Source: JBBDYH01 sp040901795 (GTDB lineage Bacteria > Planctomycetota > Planctomycetia > Pirellulales > JALHPA01). From it: 64,000 bases of DNA. The stretch is taken from NCBI GenBank assembly GCA_040901795.1, contig JBBDYH010000080.1, positions 1-64,000 on the forward strand. The letters run 5' to 3'. Under the pieces are notes generated by a model that saw only the letters and a list, made by a program, of their open reading frames with translations, did not search any database and was not told the DNA's origin. The position numbers and the translations under genes are program-made. Below, piece after piece: positions 28,334 to 38,125 of this stretch (position 1 is the first letter of the stretch; every line of letters starts with the position of its first letter).

Positions 28334-30535
28334 CTATCCCAAATAATCGCCGTACTGATAGGCGTAACTGTGGCTCGATATGCCGCCGAAGACGCCGCCA
28401 ACGCGCTTGATGCCGGCCTTGTCCAATCGCTCCAGAGCGAGCCTGACCTGCGGCCCTCGGCTGTGATCCTTGCGAGCGCACAACAGCACGCCGTCAACCA
28501 CCTTCAGCATGGGGAGCACTTCGCTGGCCGACAGCAGGGGGGCAACGTCAAGAATAATTCGCGCGTAGCGGGACCGAAGTTGATCCATGACCTCTCGAAA
28601 CCGGCCGCCGGCAAACACGCCGTGCGGGCTCGAGTCGAGCGTGCCGGCGGAGAGGACATCCAGGTTCTCCTCCCAATTTACGATGGCCCCGTCGAGCTCA
28701 CATTTGCCCTCGAGAACCTCGACCAGCCCGGGACTTTCGGGCACGCTGAATATGCGTTGGAGGTCCGGGCTGCGAACGTCGCCATCGATGATTAGCGTGC
28801 GCGATCTTTCGTTCCGCGACCAGCCGGTAGCCAGTTGAGAAGCCAGGCTGGTCTTGCCTTCGCGGGCCACAGCGCTGGTCACCGCCAGCACCTGCAACTC
28901 GGCCCACTCGGGCGATACCGAGAGGAAGGAGCGCAGAGATTCAACGCTCTCCTCAAACACTGCCCGGTCCCTGAGAAATCGCCGCTCGGCTCGCCGGTGC
29001 GCCAACAAAGGACGCGCCGGCAGAGCCGCAATTTCGCCGACAAGGGCCAATTGAATGCCGCCCTGAAGTTGGTCCGACTGGTAAAGCCGCCGGGAGAAGA
29101 GTTCAACAGCGCCGAAGATCAAGAGCGGAAGAAACAGTCCTCCCAGGGAGGCGAGCGCCAATTGCTTGAGCGGATAGGATTGCACGGGCGTAATGGCTGC
29201 CTCGGCTGGGTTAATTACCAAAACTTGCTCCGGCCGCTGCGGCGAAAGAAACTCAACGCTGAGTGCGAAAATGCGATCCTCGATCTTGTTGGCCACGTCT
29301 TTGGCCCTGGCGAGGTCGTTGCGTAGAAACTCGAGCTCAAACTGTCCGCCCGCCTTGCCCTCAAGTTTGCGCCGCTCTTCGTCAAGTCGGGCACGCACAG
29401 CCTCTTCGCGGATTTGATAGTCGCGCACCAGCGCATGGGCTTGGCTGATACGGTCCTTTTGAGCTGCTTTGAGCTGCTCGTTATTTTGCTTGACCAGCCG
29501 CTCCCGCTCAGCCCGAGTGGCCTCCTGCAACTTGACTTCGAATTCTTGGATCTTTCGCTCGACCGCCTTGGCATTGTCGCTCTTCGGCTGAAGCACAATC
29601 AGTTCTTTGCGAAGCTCGTCGATCTTCGCTTCCCATGCCGTCACCGAAGGGGACGCGGCAATGGCCTGTGTGAGGTCGGCCTCGGCCGGCGGCGGTGGTT
29701 CTAATTGCCCTTCAAATGCCTTGAGCTGCGCTTGAATGAGCTGGCGCTCGAGCTCGGCCTGCGTCAACTGTTGCTCAAGCGCTCGAAGCGCCGGGTTGAT
29801 TTCAAAAACGCCCCGGCCGGTCGGGTCGACAATCACCGCGGCATCGCCGGAGTACCTCTTGGCAGTTTCCTGAAGCAGCCTTTCCAGTCGCGAAACTTTC
29901 TCGAGTTGCACCTCCGTCTCCCTGCGCAGCACTTCAAGAAGGTCCGTAATCTGGTCGTCGCTCTGTGACGATTGGAGGGAAAAATACGCCTGGACAACCG
30001 CATCCACGATGATCCGCGCGTTGTCCGCGTTCGGGCCTTGAAAGGCCACCGTAAACAAATCCGACCGCCCGACCGCCTTGACCTCCAATTGTTCCTCGAT
30101 CCATTTTCGTGGATCGTCCGGGTATTTCCGCTTGGCCTCCGCCATGCGGCTGACCTGTGGATTTTCGACGACCTTTTTCAAAACCGGAGCGCTTTTAAGC
30201 AGGTGCTTCTGCGTCTCGACAAATTCAGTTGATACGCCATCATCGATCTTCACGGCGACCATCGGCCGCTGCCTTCTGATTTGTAGCAGCGCTTCGGCCC
30301 GGTACAGCTTCTCAAACAGATAGTAAACAATTCCGGTCGCCAAAACCGCCAACACAATTCCCAGGGGGATGGCGATCTTGCCCCACCGACGGACAACGTT
30401 CCACACGAATCCCAGTGTCAGCGACGAGTGGCCGCCCTGGTCGTCGTCGAGCCGCCTGTAATGTGAAGGCGAAACGAGCGAACCGCGAACGTGGCTCAAG
30501 CTCAACGCCTGGTTCGAATCAATGTCGTGCGGCAT
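28334..30535 (-). CDS. Polysaccharide co-polymerase with BY-type tyrosine kinase domain
   Basis: 733 aa. Transmembrane helices lie at about 56-73 and 458-480. The Wzz motif 'STEFVETQKHLLKSAPVLKK' (102-121) and a long coiled coil (200-430) lie between them. The kinase domain has Walker A SAVAREGKTS (554-563, Lys561), Walker A' 'LIIDGDVRSPDL' (581-592) and Walker B 'RIILDVAP' (659-666). The C terminus ends with a tyrosine cluster (Y724, Y726, Y728, Y731) that would be autophosphorylated. Such proteins control chain length and export through phosphorylation cycles. The gene starts 43 bases after the exosortase stop. Confidence 0.93.
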   Translation of the reverse strand: MPHDIDSNQALSLSHVRGSLVSPSHYRRLDDDQGGHSSLTLGFVWNVVRRWGKIAIPLGIVLAVLATGIVYYLFEKLYRAEALLQIRRQRPMVAVKIDDGVSTEFVETQKHLLKSAPVLKKVVENPQVSRMAEAKRKYPDDPRKWIEEQLEVKAVGRSDLFTVAFQGPNADNARIIVDAVVQAYFSLQSSQSDDQITDLLEVLRRETEVQLEKVSRLERLLQETAKRYSGDAAVIVDPTGRGVFEINPALRALEQQLTQAELERQLIQAQLKAFEGQLEPPPPAEADLTQAIAASPSVTAWEAKIDELRKELIVLQPKSDNAKAVERKIQEFEVKLQEATRAERERLVKQNNEQLKAAQKDRISQAHALVRDYQIREEAVRARLDEERRKLEGKAGGQFELEFLRNDLARAKDVANKIEDRIFALSVEFLSPQRPEQVLVINPAEAAITPVQSYPLKQLALASLGGLFLPLLIFGAVELFSRRLYQSDQLQGGIQLALVGEIAALPARPLLAHRRAERRFLRDRAVFEESVESLRSFLSVSPEWAELQVLAVTSAVAREGKTSLASQLATGWSRNERSRTLIIDGDVRSPDLQRIFSVPESPGLVEVLEGKCELDGAIVNWEENLDVLSAGTLDSSPHGVFAGGRFREVMDQLRSRYARIILDVAPLLSASEVLPMLKVVDGVLLCARKDHSRGPQVRLALERLDKAGIKRVGGVFGGISSHSYAYQYGDYLG

Positions 30536-30578
30536 GAAAGGCTTTGAGTGAGGACGGTTGCGATTCGATGTCCCTGGC

Positions 30579-31610
30579 TCAGATTCCCTTACTCAGCGGT
30601 TCCCCGTGGCGTACAGCGCAAAACGGAGTTTCCTCGGTTTCGACAATCAAGCGCCGGAAGTAAATCAAGGCGGCCAACATCATCAGAGCGGCCACGGGTG
30701 GAACGATGTATCCGGCGAGATCGTGCGAGAATGCCTTCGACGCCTCGCCGGATAAGTACTGATACGCCATTCCCGTCGCCACGATACGAACGGAGTTGGC
30801 AATCAGAGCAACGGGGACAATGCACAGGATGAGGACGACTCGCTCTCGCCAGTTACGGCAGCCGAGCACGGCGAAGGCCATGGCCAATGCGGCCACCATG
30901 ACTAACATCCGCAAGCCTGAGCAGGCGTGCGCGACCTCCAATTGGTTCTCACCTAAAAAGATCGTGTTTCCTTCAGCGATGGCGGGCTGCCCCAAGAGTT
31001 GCAGCGACCAGGAGCTGATGTAAGTGGCGATTCGCTGCAGGGGCCAGCCCAACATCCCTTCGATCCGGTAGGGCAGCGGCACCATGAAGATCAGGAAGGC
31101 AATGGCCGGTAGTGCCCACCAGAAGATTCGGCGACCAGCGAGGATCCAAACCGTGCCGCCCACCCAGGCGATCATCGACCAGTGCACGAAAGGATTCAAG
31201 AAGTACTGCTTGCCCGCGACTGTGAGCAGAATGCTCAGTCCAATCAAACTCAAGCCGCCCCAGCCAGGCACACGATGGATGCCTGGAAAACGATCTCGAC
31301 GGAACCAGAGGAACAACAATGCAATCGGCGGCACCAGGTAGCCGTGCGAGTAGTCCGGTTCGTTCTCCCAGGCGGCTACCAAGGCTTTTAGGCCGGACCA
31401 ATTGGCCCACGCAAAAACCGCGCACAGCGCGATCGCGGCAATCCACCGCTCAGGTCGGCTTGCCGATTCCGCCGTCGCGGTTGTACGACTTGCAGGAGTC
31501 GCGGGAAGAACTCGCGGCTCTGGGTGGCGGTTGGCTGCAAGAACGCCGTTGACGCTTGCAGTCGCTTTCGATCGCCTCGATCTATGAGTCCGCTTTGGCA
31601 TGTTGCGCAC
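30579..31610 (-). CDS. Exosortase (PEP-CTERM processing transpeptidase)
   Basis: 343 aa, about eight hydrophobic segments after a basic cytoplasmic N terminus. The catalytic triad of the exosortase/archaeosortase family is in place: Cys230 in HACSGLRML, Arg275 in NSVRIVATG and His296 in FSHDLAGY. It cleaves PEP-CTERM tails at the membrane, and four candidate substrates lie in this window. The separate EpsI gene downstream is compatible with the planctomycete exosortase subtype, possibly the one called XrtU, but the subtype is not certain from sequence reading. The locus runs in one direction from here to 3.5 kb. Confidence 0.92.
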   Translation of the reverse strand: MRNMPKRTHRSRRSKATASVNGVLAANRHPEPRVLPATPASRTTATAESASRPERWIAAIALCAVFAWANWSGLKALVAAWENEPDYSHGYLVPPIALLFLWFRRDRFPGIHRVPGWGGLSLIGLSILLTVAGKQYFLNPFVHWSMIAWVGGTVWILAGRRIFWWALPAIAFLIFMVPLPYRIEGMLGWPLQRIATYISSWSLQLLGQPAIAEGNTIFLGENQLEVAHACSGLRMLVMVAALAMAFAVLGCRNWRERVVLILCIVPVALIANSVRIVATGMAYQYLSGEASKAFSHDLAGYIVPPVAALMMLAALIYFRRLIVETEETPFCAVRHGEPLSKGI

Positions 31611-32536
31611 TTGAGAACTTATTGATTTGGCCGGCGCTCGCAGTCAAGCGACTCGCTGTGCAAACCGGATCGGCGTCTAACGCGCGCACTCCGTTCTTGT
31701 CGGTTTCATGCAACCGATTTTACGACCATGTCAGTCCACCGGCGCGCGAGCGCAGGACCACCGAAGGTCGTCACTTTAAGACCCGGAATCACGAGACTTG
31801 CCCCAAGCCCGCCGTACCAGAATGCTTGCAGTAGCGGGGGCCCGGAAGATGCAACTCAGCGATGACGCAACAAACGAATGTTTCCCAGAGAAGTGAAAGG
31901 ACCTGCCCGATGGATGTAACTTTATATCGAGGAAAAAGTTTCCCTTGATATCCGTACCTGTCCGAATCTCCTTCCGTGCTCAAGCGCACTGCGATGGCAG
32001 TCGGTGCGGGTTGAGAGATGTGGTCCCATGATACTGGAATGAAGGAACCGGTCAAGGATTCCGGCCTGAAAAAACGAATTCTTTTTGGTCAGGTCAATTT
32101 TGAGTAAGAGAGTCGTTCGGTTAGCGAGGATTTGCCGTTGACGCATTCCCCGTGGCCTGGATTCCGCGGGCGGCGCCACCGACTGAATGATTGCCAACGT
32201 TGGAACAGAAAGTAATATAAGCTTCTTGCGAATAAATCACTTCCTGGTTTGTTCGGCGGTATGCCGCATGCTTGACCGCGCTCAAGCAGCTCGCCATACT
32301 GGCTTCGATGTTCGTACGCACGAACCGCCGCGCTCGTGGCGAACATGCTACGGCGTCGCTCGATCAACAACTGGATTTGGGCCCTCGTTCTAAACGCGGG
32401 ACTGCACGGCATTCAGGCTGCATCGCAGCAGATCGCGGTTCAATTCTTTCGGGGCGATGCGACGGAAGACTGGTCATGTTGCACAATTGCCGCGCGCATT
32501 GGTATGAGGCCGCGGCCAAAGTATGGGTAGCGAGTC
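31611..32536. other. Gene-free stretch upstream of exosortase and GT2 genes
   Basis: A 926-base divergent intergenic region between the exosortase (minus) and a GT2 gene (plus). Short open frames exist on both strands but none has a motif, ribosome site or continuous coding bias. It presumably holds the promoters and leader of the 28-kb locus. I see no repeats, tRNA or IS ends. Confidence 0.5.
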
Positions 32537-33721
32537 ATGTCTCAGTTGCTGTTCATCGGTATCTTCGCGGTGTCCGGTGCCTTGATCGCGTACGCCTATG
32601 TGGGCTATCCGTTCTTGGTTTGGCTGTTTTCGCGGTGTTTTGGCCGTTCGCCCAGTCCTTCGGCTCAGGCCAGTGAACTGCCCTCTGTCTCACTCTTGAT
32701 CGCGGCGCATAACGAGGAATTCGTAATCGGTGAACGCATCGAGAACGCTTTGGCGCTCGATTACCCGCCGGAAATGCTCGAGATCGTGGTCGCGTCCGAT
32801 GGCAGCAGCGATGGCACGAACGACATCGTCCGCCGCTACAAACACCGCGGCGTAAAACTTGTCGACTACGTTGAACGGCAGGGGAAGACCAGCGTCTTGA
32901 ACCGCACCATTCCGACGCTCGCCGGAGAAATCGTACTGTTCTCGGATGCCAACACGTTCTACGAGCCGACGGCGGCGCGCCGGCTGGCTCGTTGGTTCAG
33001 TGACGCTAAGGTAGGCGCTGTTTGCGGCCGCCTCGTGCTAGTCGATCCCCAAACGGGCACCAACGTCGATAGCCTGTACTGGCGTTACGAGACCTTTTTG
33101 AAGAAGTGCGAAGGTCGTCTGGGAGGGTTGCTCGGAGCGAACGGCGCCGTGTATGCGATTCGCAAGTCGATCTATCGCGCGATACCGCAGAACACGCTGG
33201 TGGACGACTTCGTGATCCCGCTTTATGCCAAAATCGCAACCAACTGCCAGATCGTATACGACGCTGATGCGATCGCGCACGAAGAGACTCCTAAGAGCGT
33301 GCGTGCGGAATTTCGCCGCCGCTCGCGCATCGGTGCGGGTGGCTACCAGTGCCTTGTTATCCTGCGGAGAATCCTCAGCCCCCGTTATGGGTGGACTGCA
33401 TTTACGTTTCTCTCGCACAAGGTTCTTCGCTGGCTGTGCCCCTTCTTCCTGATCAGCCTGTTGCTGAGCAACTTGGTCTTGCTCAACTCGCCGATATTCC
33501 GCTCGTTGTTGGCGGTTCAAATCGCATTCTACCTGCTCGCGATTGTGGTTGCTTATGTGCCTCCACAATTCACGCTGCTCAAACCGCTACGTTTGTCGAC
33601 GATGTTCGTCAGCATGAACGTCGCCTTACTCGTAGGGTTTTTCCAGCTTGTACTGCAGAAACAATCGGGAACCTGGGTGCGAACGATGCGCGTCACGGAT
33701 CTCGCGCCTGGCAGCGAATGA
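32537..33721 (+). CDS. Family 2 glycosyltransferase, processive membrane type
   Basis: 394 aa. N-terminal helix (residues 3-25), then a GT-A domain with 'PSVSLLIAAHNEEFVIGERI', 'VVASDGSSDGTNDIVRRY', the DxD region 'VLFSDANTFYEP' and 'GLLGANGAVYAIRKS'; 'DDFVIPLYAKIATNCQIVYD' is the ED/acceptor loop. The usual processive QxxRW motif appears as 'RRRSRIGAGGYQ'. About four C-terminal helices follow (residues 290-380). Likely a polysaccharide chain-extending or sugar-transferring enzyme serving the same glycan, although it is divergently transcribed. Confidence 0.9.
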   Translation: MSQLLFIGIFAVSGALIAYAYVGYPFLVWLFSRCFGRSPSPSAQASELPSVSLLIAAHNEEFVIGERIENALALDYPPEMLEIVVASDGSSDGTNDIVRRYKHRGVKLVDYVERQGKTSVLNRTIPTLAGEIVLFSDANTFYEPTAARRLARWFSDAKVGAVCGRLVLVDPQTGTNVDSLYWRYETFLKKCEGRLGGLLGANGAVYAIRKSIYRAIPQNTLVDDFVIPLYAKIATNCQIVYDADAIAHEETPKSVRAEFRRRSRIGAGGYQCLVILRRILSPRYGWTAFTFLSHKVLRWLCPFFLISLLLSNLVLLNSPIFRSLLAVQIAFYLLAIVVAYVPPQFTLLKPLRLSTMFVSMNVALLVGFFQLVLQKQSGTWVRTMRVTDLAPGSE

Positions 33722-33755
33722 ACCGGTGGAGGTCTGCGACAGGGGAAGACCCGCG

Positions 33756-34817
33756 TTAGCGAGCGCCAACGCGAAATCTTGGTTCCGTGGCTCCCAATTC
33801 CGCCTGATGCACTAGCTGCGCCATCTCGCGGGCCGTGACGTAGTAGTACTTGCAGACAGAATGCTCCGCTGCCCATTTCGCTATCGCCTCGTGGAAGTTC
33901 CGCATGGGCGTTCCAAGCAGCATGGCGGAGTTGTTTTCCTGGGCGCCGTGTGTATGGAGCTTCACGAAGACCCAGTCAGAACGCCCACGCACGTGAACAC
34001 CTGCCCGCAGCCAAAGCTTCCAACGCTCCAGCGTGGGCGGATGGTTCGCCTGAAGATCTCCATTTTCCAGGCCCGGCAAAACGCCGAACTTTCGTCGGCT
34101 CCAGTCCGCAACCAGAGGTCCCTGAATCATCAGCAAGCCTTCGGTGGGCGGGGGAGCACCGACCGCCGCCGGTACGCCGCGGTCGTGCGATTTGGGGCGG
34201 ATGGGATCATCAATGGCGTAGTAGATGCTATTGACCATCCGGGTTTGGCAACAGGCAGGGGCGGAAGGCATGGTGAAATCGGCGTAGCAGCCGGTAGCGC
34301 GGAGGATCGTGAGCTCGTCGTTTACTCCGCAGTGACGCCCTTGCGGATGAGAATTATCGAGTGCCCAATTTCCATGGATAAAGCCGTACGTGACTCGTCC
34401 ATTGTGATCCTTGTCGAGCAAGCCATGGGCAGCGAGCCGCTCGCGAAAGCAGACCAGCCGACGGCAAAGCTCTTCAGAAGTATCCCTGTCGTGGTGCAGG
34501 TGAACCTCGACCGCTCCAAATCCGCGGCTGCATAGTTCAGACAACCGTTCAAGATGCTCGCTCTCGTATTCCTCCTCGGGGTAAAAAAAAGTGTGCTGCG
34601 GCGGCCGCCCCGCACTGTCGGCAATGCCCTCGACCGAGCGGGGATATTCACCGACCCACTTGCCGACACGCGCGCGTTGGGTCGCGATGTCGGCCGCCTG
34701 CCATTTCGGCTCGTAATGGTCTGCAACGCAGATGAAGACGTGCCGTGGAAGCTCCGCCGCGCCGCGTCGTAGCACGCTGGGAATCGAAGTGGCAGGAACG
34801 CCGCGAACGGTGATCAT
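33756..34817 (-). CDS. Deacetylase-fold protein (NodB/GH57-like superfamily), putative
   Basis: 353 aa without a signal peptide. 'RHVFICVADHYEPKW' at the start, 'FGAVEVHLHHDRDTSEELC' in the middle and 'YGFIHGNWALDNSHPQGRHC' resemble the D, HxxxH and catalytic strands of the polysaccharide deacetylase superfamily. Exosortase loci often contain a diverged deacetylase. It is convergent with the GT2 gene, 35 bases away. The assignment rests on motif spacing, and a metal-binding site is plausible but not proven. Confidence 0.6.
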   Translation of the reverse strand: MITVRGVPATSIPSVLRRGAAELPRHVFICVADHYEPKWQAADIATQRARVGKWVGEYPRSVEGIADSAGRPPQHTFFYPEEEYESEHLERLSELCSRGFGAVEVHLHHDRDTSEELCRRLVCFRERLAAHGLLDKDHNGRVTYGFIHGNWALDNSHPQGRHCGVNDELTILRATGCYADFTMPSAPACCQTRMVNSIYYAIDDPIRPKSHDRGVPAAVGAPPPTEGLLMIQGPLVADWSRRKFGVLPGLENGDLQANHPPTLERWKLWLRAGVHVRGRSDWVFVKLHTHGAQENNSAMLLGTPMRNFHEAIAKWAAEHSVCKYYYVTAREMAQLVHQAELGATEPRFRVGAR

Positions 34818-35025
34818 GAGCCTCAGACGTGGTAAACTTGGGGCGTGAAGCTACCTTGCGCATTGCGGCGAGGCAATCGGAGGCATATTCTTGCAGAACA
34901 CCGGCCGCACCAAAAGCCGCCCGAGTTTGCCGCCGTTTTTGACACCGCTGTTTCGCTGGTCGCGCTCGGACTTCACCGATTGATCAATTCGCCATACGAC
35001 GCGGCCACGACATCTCCGCTGCAGG

Positions 35026-36066
35026 ATGACAGACCATTCAACCTACGACCGTTCAACGTCCGCTCGTGGAATGTTGGCTACCCGGCTGCGGCTGGCGATT
35101 TCCGTCCTGGCGTGGACATACGCTGGAACGGTGCTCTTTTTGGTATCGGTTTTCCAACTCCTGCCGAATGACGCGTGGCTCCCGACGGTGCTCCTCTACG
35201 CGCCTCGCTGGGTTTGGGCCATCCCCGGGCTACTGCTGTTGACGCCGGCGGTCTTCCAGATGCGAAAGCTCGTGCTGCCGCTGGTGATGTCGGTGTTGCT
35301 TGTCGTCTGGCTCGTCATGGGGTTCAGCCTTCCTTGGCGAATGCTCCTCGTTGATTCCGACGAGACCGGCCGGTTGCGAGTGCTGAGCTGCAATTGCGGA
35401 GGTCCTGGTTTCGAGGCGTCGCGACTGCTCGCTTTAATCGATGACTTGCAGCCCGACGTGGTCGCGCTCCAGGAGTGTAGTTCGAAAGACGCCGAGGCAA
35501 TTCGGGCGCCGGGAACCTGGCACTTCCATCGCGAGGACGACCTGACCCTGTTTTCACGTTTTCCCATCGAACGGACTCAAGCTTACCAGAGCAAATTCTC
35601 TACTTGGCACCCGACCCGGGCGGTGACTTATCAGCTCAGGCCGGGTCCAAGCTCGATTTCCTTCGTGAACCTCCACCTCGAAACGCCACGAGAGGGTCTG
35701 GAGGCTTTGCTCGGCAGAGACCGCGATGCAATTGCGACGATCCGCCAGAACACAATCCGCCGGCGCAACGAGGCCAACGCGGTGGCTTCATTGGCTGATG
35801 GAGTTGGACGGCCAGGCTTGCTCGCTGGCGATTTCAACTTACCGGTGGAGAGCTCCTTGTACGAAGATGCCTTTGGCAGCTACCAGAACGCCTTTTCCCG
35901 GGCCGGTTGGGGGTTCGGATACACGAAGTTCACGCGCTGGCACGGCGTGCGGATCGATCACATATTGGGAACGGACGACTGGAGCGTACGCCGCTGCTGG
36001 GTTGGAACCGACGTTGGCTCGGACCACCGGCCGGTCATTGCCGACGTGTCGCTGTTGCCTCAATGA
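35026..36066 (+). CDS. Membrane-anchored endonuclease/exonuclease/phosphatase (EEP) family protein
   Basis: 346 aa. Three N-terminal hydrophobic helices (residues 20-110) precede an EEP domain: 'LRVLSCNCGGPGFEASRLLA' (motif with Asn), 'DVVALQECSSKDAEAI' (metal-binding Glu), 'FVNLHLETPREGLEALLGRD', 'LLAGDFNLPVESSLYEDAF' (catalytic Asp/Asn) and 'GTDVGSDHRPVIADVSL' (final Asp-His). All catalytic motifs are present. The domain should face the periplasm or cytoplasm according to the odd helix number. Members act on nucleic acids, phosphoinositides or sphingomyelin; the substrate here is unknown. Confidence 0.85.
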   Translation: MTDHSTYDRSTSARGMLATRLRLAISVLAWTYAGTVLFLVSVFQLLPNDAWLPTVLLYAPRWVWAIPGLLLLTPAVFQMRKLVLPLVMSVLLVVWLVMGFSLPWRMLLVDSDETGRLRVLSCNCGGPGFEASRLLALIDDLQPDVVALQECSSKDAEAIRAPGTWHFHREDDLTLFSRFPIERTQAYQSKFSTWHPTRAVTYQLRPGPSSISFVNLHLETPREGLEALLGRDRDAIATIRQNTIRRRNEANAVASLADGVGRPGLLAGDFNLPVESSLYEDAFGSYQNAFSRAGWGFGYTKFTRWHGVRIDHILGTDDWSVRRCWVGTDVGSDHRPVIADVSLLPQ

Positions 36067-36233
36067 AACGCTCAATGTCGAGTCGCCGCAGCGAGATTCT
36101 ACTCGCCTCCTAACAGCAGCCATCATGTCGATCAGGCGTTGCCAACCAGTCAGCGGCGTAACGGCCAGCGTTCGACTACCATATGTCTTTTGGGCTCATT
36201 CAAGTGAAAACTCGCATTGTAGCGACAAAATCG

Positions 36234-36261
36234 TTGACGCGGCGCAATAAGGGCCTATAGT
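36234..36261 (+). promoter_or_regulatory. Sigma-70-type promoter for the PEP-CTERM gene
   Basis: TTGACG (36234-36239) and TATAGT (36256-36261) are separated by 16 bases, 67 bases upstream of the start codon at 36328. This is a near-consensus housekeeping promoter, with no sigma-54-type GG-N10-GC element next to it. Confidence 0.6.
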
Positions 36262-36327
36262 GACGGGGCACGGCTCTAAGCCGGGTTTCCAGTTGCACAA
36301 ATATCTTTTGACGCAAGGGGTATCCGC

Positions 36328-37134
36328 ATGCGGATTGGCAACTCTCGACAGACACTCCTTCGGCTCATGCAGGGGTTCGCGGTTATCCTTTCAATGCATG
36401 TGTTTAGCAACACTAGTTTCGGTATTCTGAAACTTCAGCTTTACATCGAAGGGGCCACATACCAGGCCGATACCGAGTCCTGGGTCTGGGAGAGCTCAGA
36501 ACCAGGTGAGATGGTCCGCTTGTGGGCCATCGGCAATATTAGTGCTCCCGGCGGCAAGGGCACTATCCACGACATACGTCTATCGATTGTTTACGATTCT
36601 GATGCGGTCTTTTCCAGCATTGTCCTGACTCCCACGAAGGCAGGGGGTACCGGAATGTACAACGGCGTCACGGACCCCTCCGTAGCGCCAATAGCTACTG
36701 CTATAGGAGCGCCGCACGACGACGGCAGTGTTCCGCTGCTGGGCGATGGAAGCCCGCTTCCCCCTCATGGCGAATATGGAGAAGGCCGGACTTGGCAAGA
36801 GTTTGATCTCGGTGATTTTGACGAACCAGACTCCCTAATCGGGGACTTCATCTATTCATTCCCCACCGAGCTGCACGCGGGGGGGCAGATTCACGCTTAC
36901 GAAGTTGAAGTTATTGGAGCCACGGAACCGTTTCAGTTGCATTTCGATTTGTACAACCACATTGAGGCTAAAAACGGGGCGCGCGTAACGTTCGCTGCAT
37001 TCTCGCACGATGGCACGATTCATCCGCCGATCGCGCAAGTTCCGGAGGCAAGTTCAATCCTGGCGTGGCTGCTTGGCGGTGTCGCGTGCTGCGTCGTCCG
37101 ATTCGCGCGTCGTCGGGCGGAGCCATGCGTATGA
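36328..37134 (+). CDS. PEP-CTERM sorting domain protein
   Basis: 268 aa. The signal peptide spans roughly residues 10-32. The body is a beta-rich domain of unknown family. The C-terminal signal reads VPEASS, a hydrophobic segment (ILAWLLGGVACCVV) and the basic RFARRR tail. The start codon follows a plausible promoter. It is probably a substrate of the exosortase in this window; otherwise the function is unknown. Confidence 0.85.
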   Translation: MRIGNSRQTLLRLMQGFAVILSMHVFSNTSFGILKLQLYIEGATYQADTESWVWESSEPGEMVRLWAIGNISAPGGKGTIHDIRLSIVYDSDAVFSSIVLTPTKAGGTGMYNGVTDPSVAPIATAIGAPHDDGSVPLLGDGSPLPPHGEYGEGRTWQEFDLGDFDEPDSLIGDFIYSFPTELHAGGQIHAYEVEVIGATEPFQLHFDLYNHIEAKNGARVTFAAFSHDGTIHPPIAQVPEASSILAWLLGGVACCVVRFARRRAEPCV

Positions 37135-37456
37135 TACGGCCAATTAAGATGTTAACGGCGTTCCGCAACTCGGCAAACTCTCGGCTATTGGGGCATATCA
37201 ATCTCGGTAGGAGTTAGGGAACTCCGCATAAACCGGCACATCGAGCTCTTCGATGCGACGGCGCTCGCCATCGCTGCAAGGCCAAAGTCAGATGGGCCCC
37301 CCTTGGCCAATGTTTCCGGTGCAGTGAGGTCCTCTTCACGACGTATCTCGACGGCAACTCTATTCTTCGTATCTTTTTTGTGCTTCCTGCCGTCCGCGCA
37401 CGGTCGATCGCTCAGTTAATGGATGTTGCGCTATATTGGGCGATTGACCCTACCGA
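37135..37456. other. Non-coding spacer
   Basis: The 3' ends of a plus-strand PEP-CTERM gene and a minus-strand NusG-like gene converge here. I see no strong hairpin with a T tract, no conserved frame and no repeat. Confidence 0.4.
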
Positions 37457-38014
37457 CTAATCGATCTGCTCCACGAGCGTCTCGTCGAGCTCGACGGAAA
37501 CGCTTTGCTGCAGGAACGCGACTTCCACGATCAATCGGTAGCCCGACCTCTGTTGCTCCACCACGCCTTCAATGCCCATGAAGGCGCCGGATTTCACGCG
37601 AACCCGTCGGCCAGGTACTAACCTTGCTTCGACGACGAACGGCGCGCGACGTGCGATCAACTGCTGAACCTGCCAAAGATCAGCGCACAGCTTCTCTTGA
37701 TCGGCCACTTCGATTAACTGCGACACGCGATTCGTCCGCAACGTCTCCACGCGTTCGTCTTCACGAGAGAAGACAAACACGTAGCCGCGAAACAGTGGCA
37801 GCAGCGATTCGACCCTCCGTCCACGGATCAACGAGTTGCGCGGGACCATCGGCAAATAAAAAGGGATTTGGCGAGCGAAAAGGTCCCGGGCGAGCGCTTT
37901 TTCTTGACGCGCTTTGGTGTAGACAGCCCACCATCGCCGCTCCACGTCGACTTCGCTCGTGGGCGCCAGCAGATCCTCTGGAAAAACACTCGGCTCGGGT
38001 TCAAGGATCGGCAT
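37457..38014 (-). CDS. NusG/RfaH/UpxY-family antitermination factor
   Basis: 185 aa. The NGN domain is recognisable in 'RRWWAVYTKARQEKALARDL' (residues 26-45), 'PFYLPMVPRNSLIRGRR' and 'LFRGYVFVFSREDERVETLR'. A KOW-type segment follows ('GRRVRVKSGAFMGIEGVVEQ', about 138-157). Specialised NusG paralogues are usually encoded beside long polysaccharide operons and let RNA polymerase read through them. The 28-kb minus-strand locus here is a likely target, but I did not find an ops-like element. Confidence 0.9.
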   Translation of the reverse strand: MPILEPEPSVFPEDLLAPTSEVDVERRWWAVYTKARQEKALARDLFARQIPFYLPMVPRNSLIRGRRVESLLPLFRGYVFVFSREDERVETLRTNRVSQLIEVADQEKLCADLWQVQQLIARRAPFVVEARLVPGRRVRVKSGAFMGIEGVVEQQRSGYRLIVEVAFLQQSVSVELDETLVEQID

Positions 38015-38125
38015 GGCTCATATCCGCCAAACGAGCGACCTTTCAGAACCAGCACACTTTGCCCAGTGGATCATCCGCTGTCAAGCAAAAAGTTACAGCG
38101 CGAAGGCCGACTATCGAATATGCTC

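Noticed and set aside
32336..32530. Small plus-strand frame before the GT2 gene
   Set aside because: No conserved residues and no ribosome site; left as part of the intergenic region.
36250..36330. Sigma-54 (GG-N10-GC) element before a PEP-CTERM gene
   Set aside because: GGGCACG-like sequence is present but lacks the spaced GC; the sigma-70 elements explain the site better.
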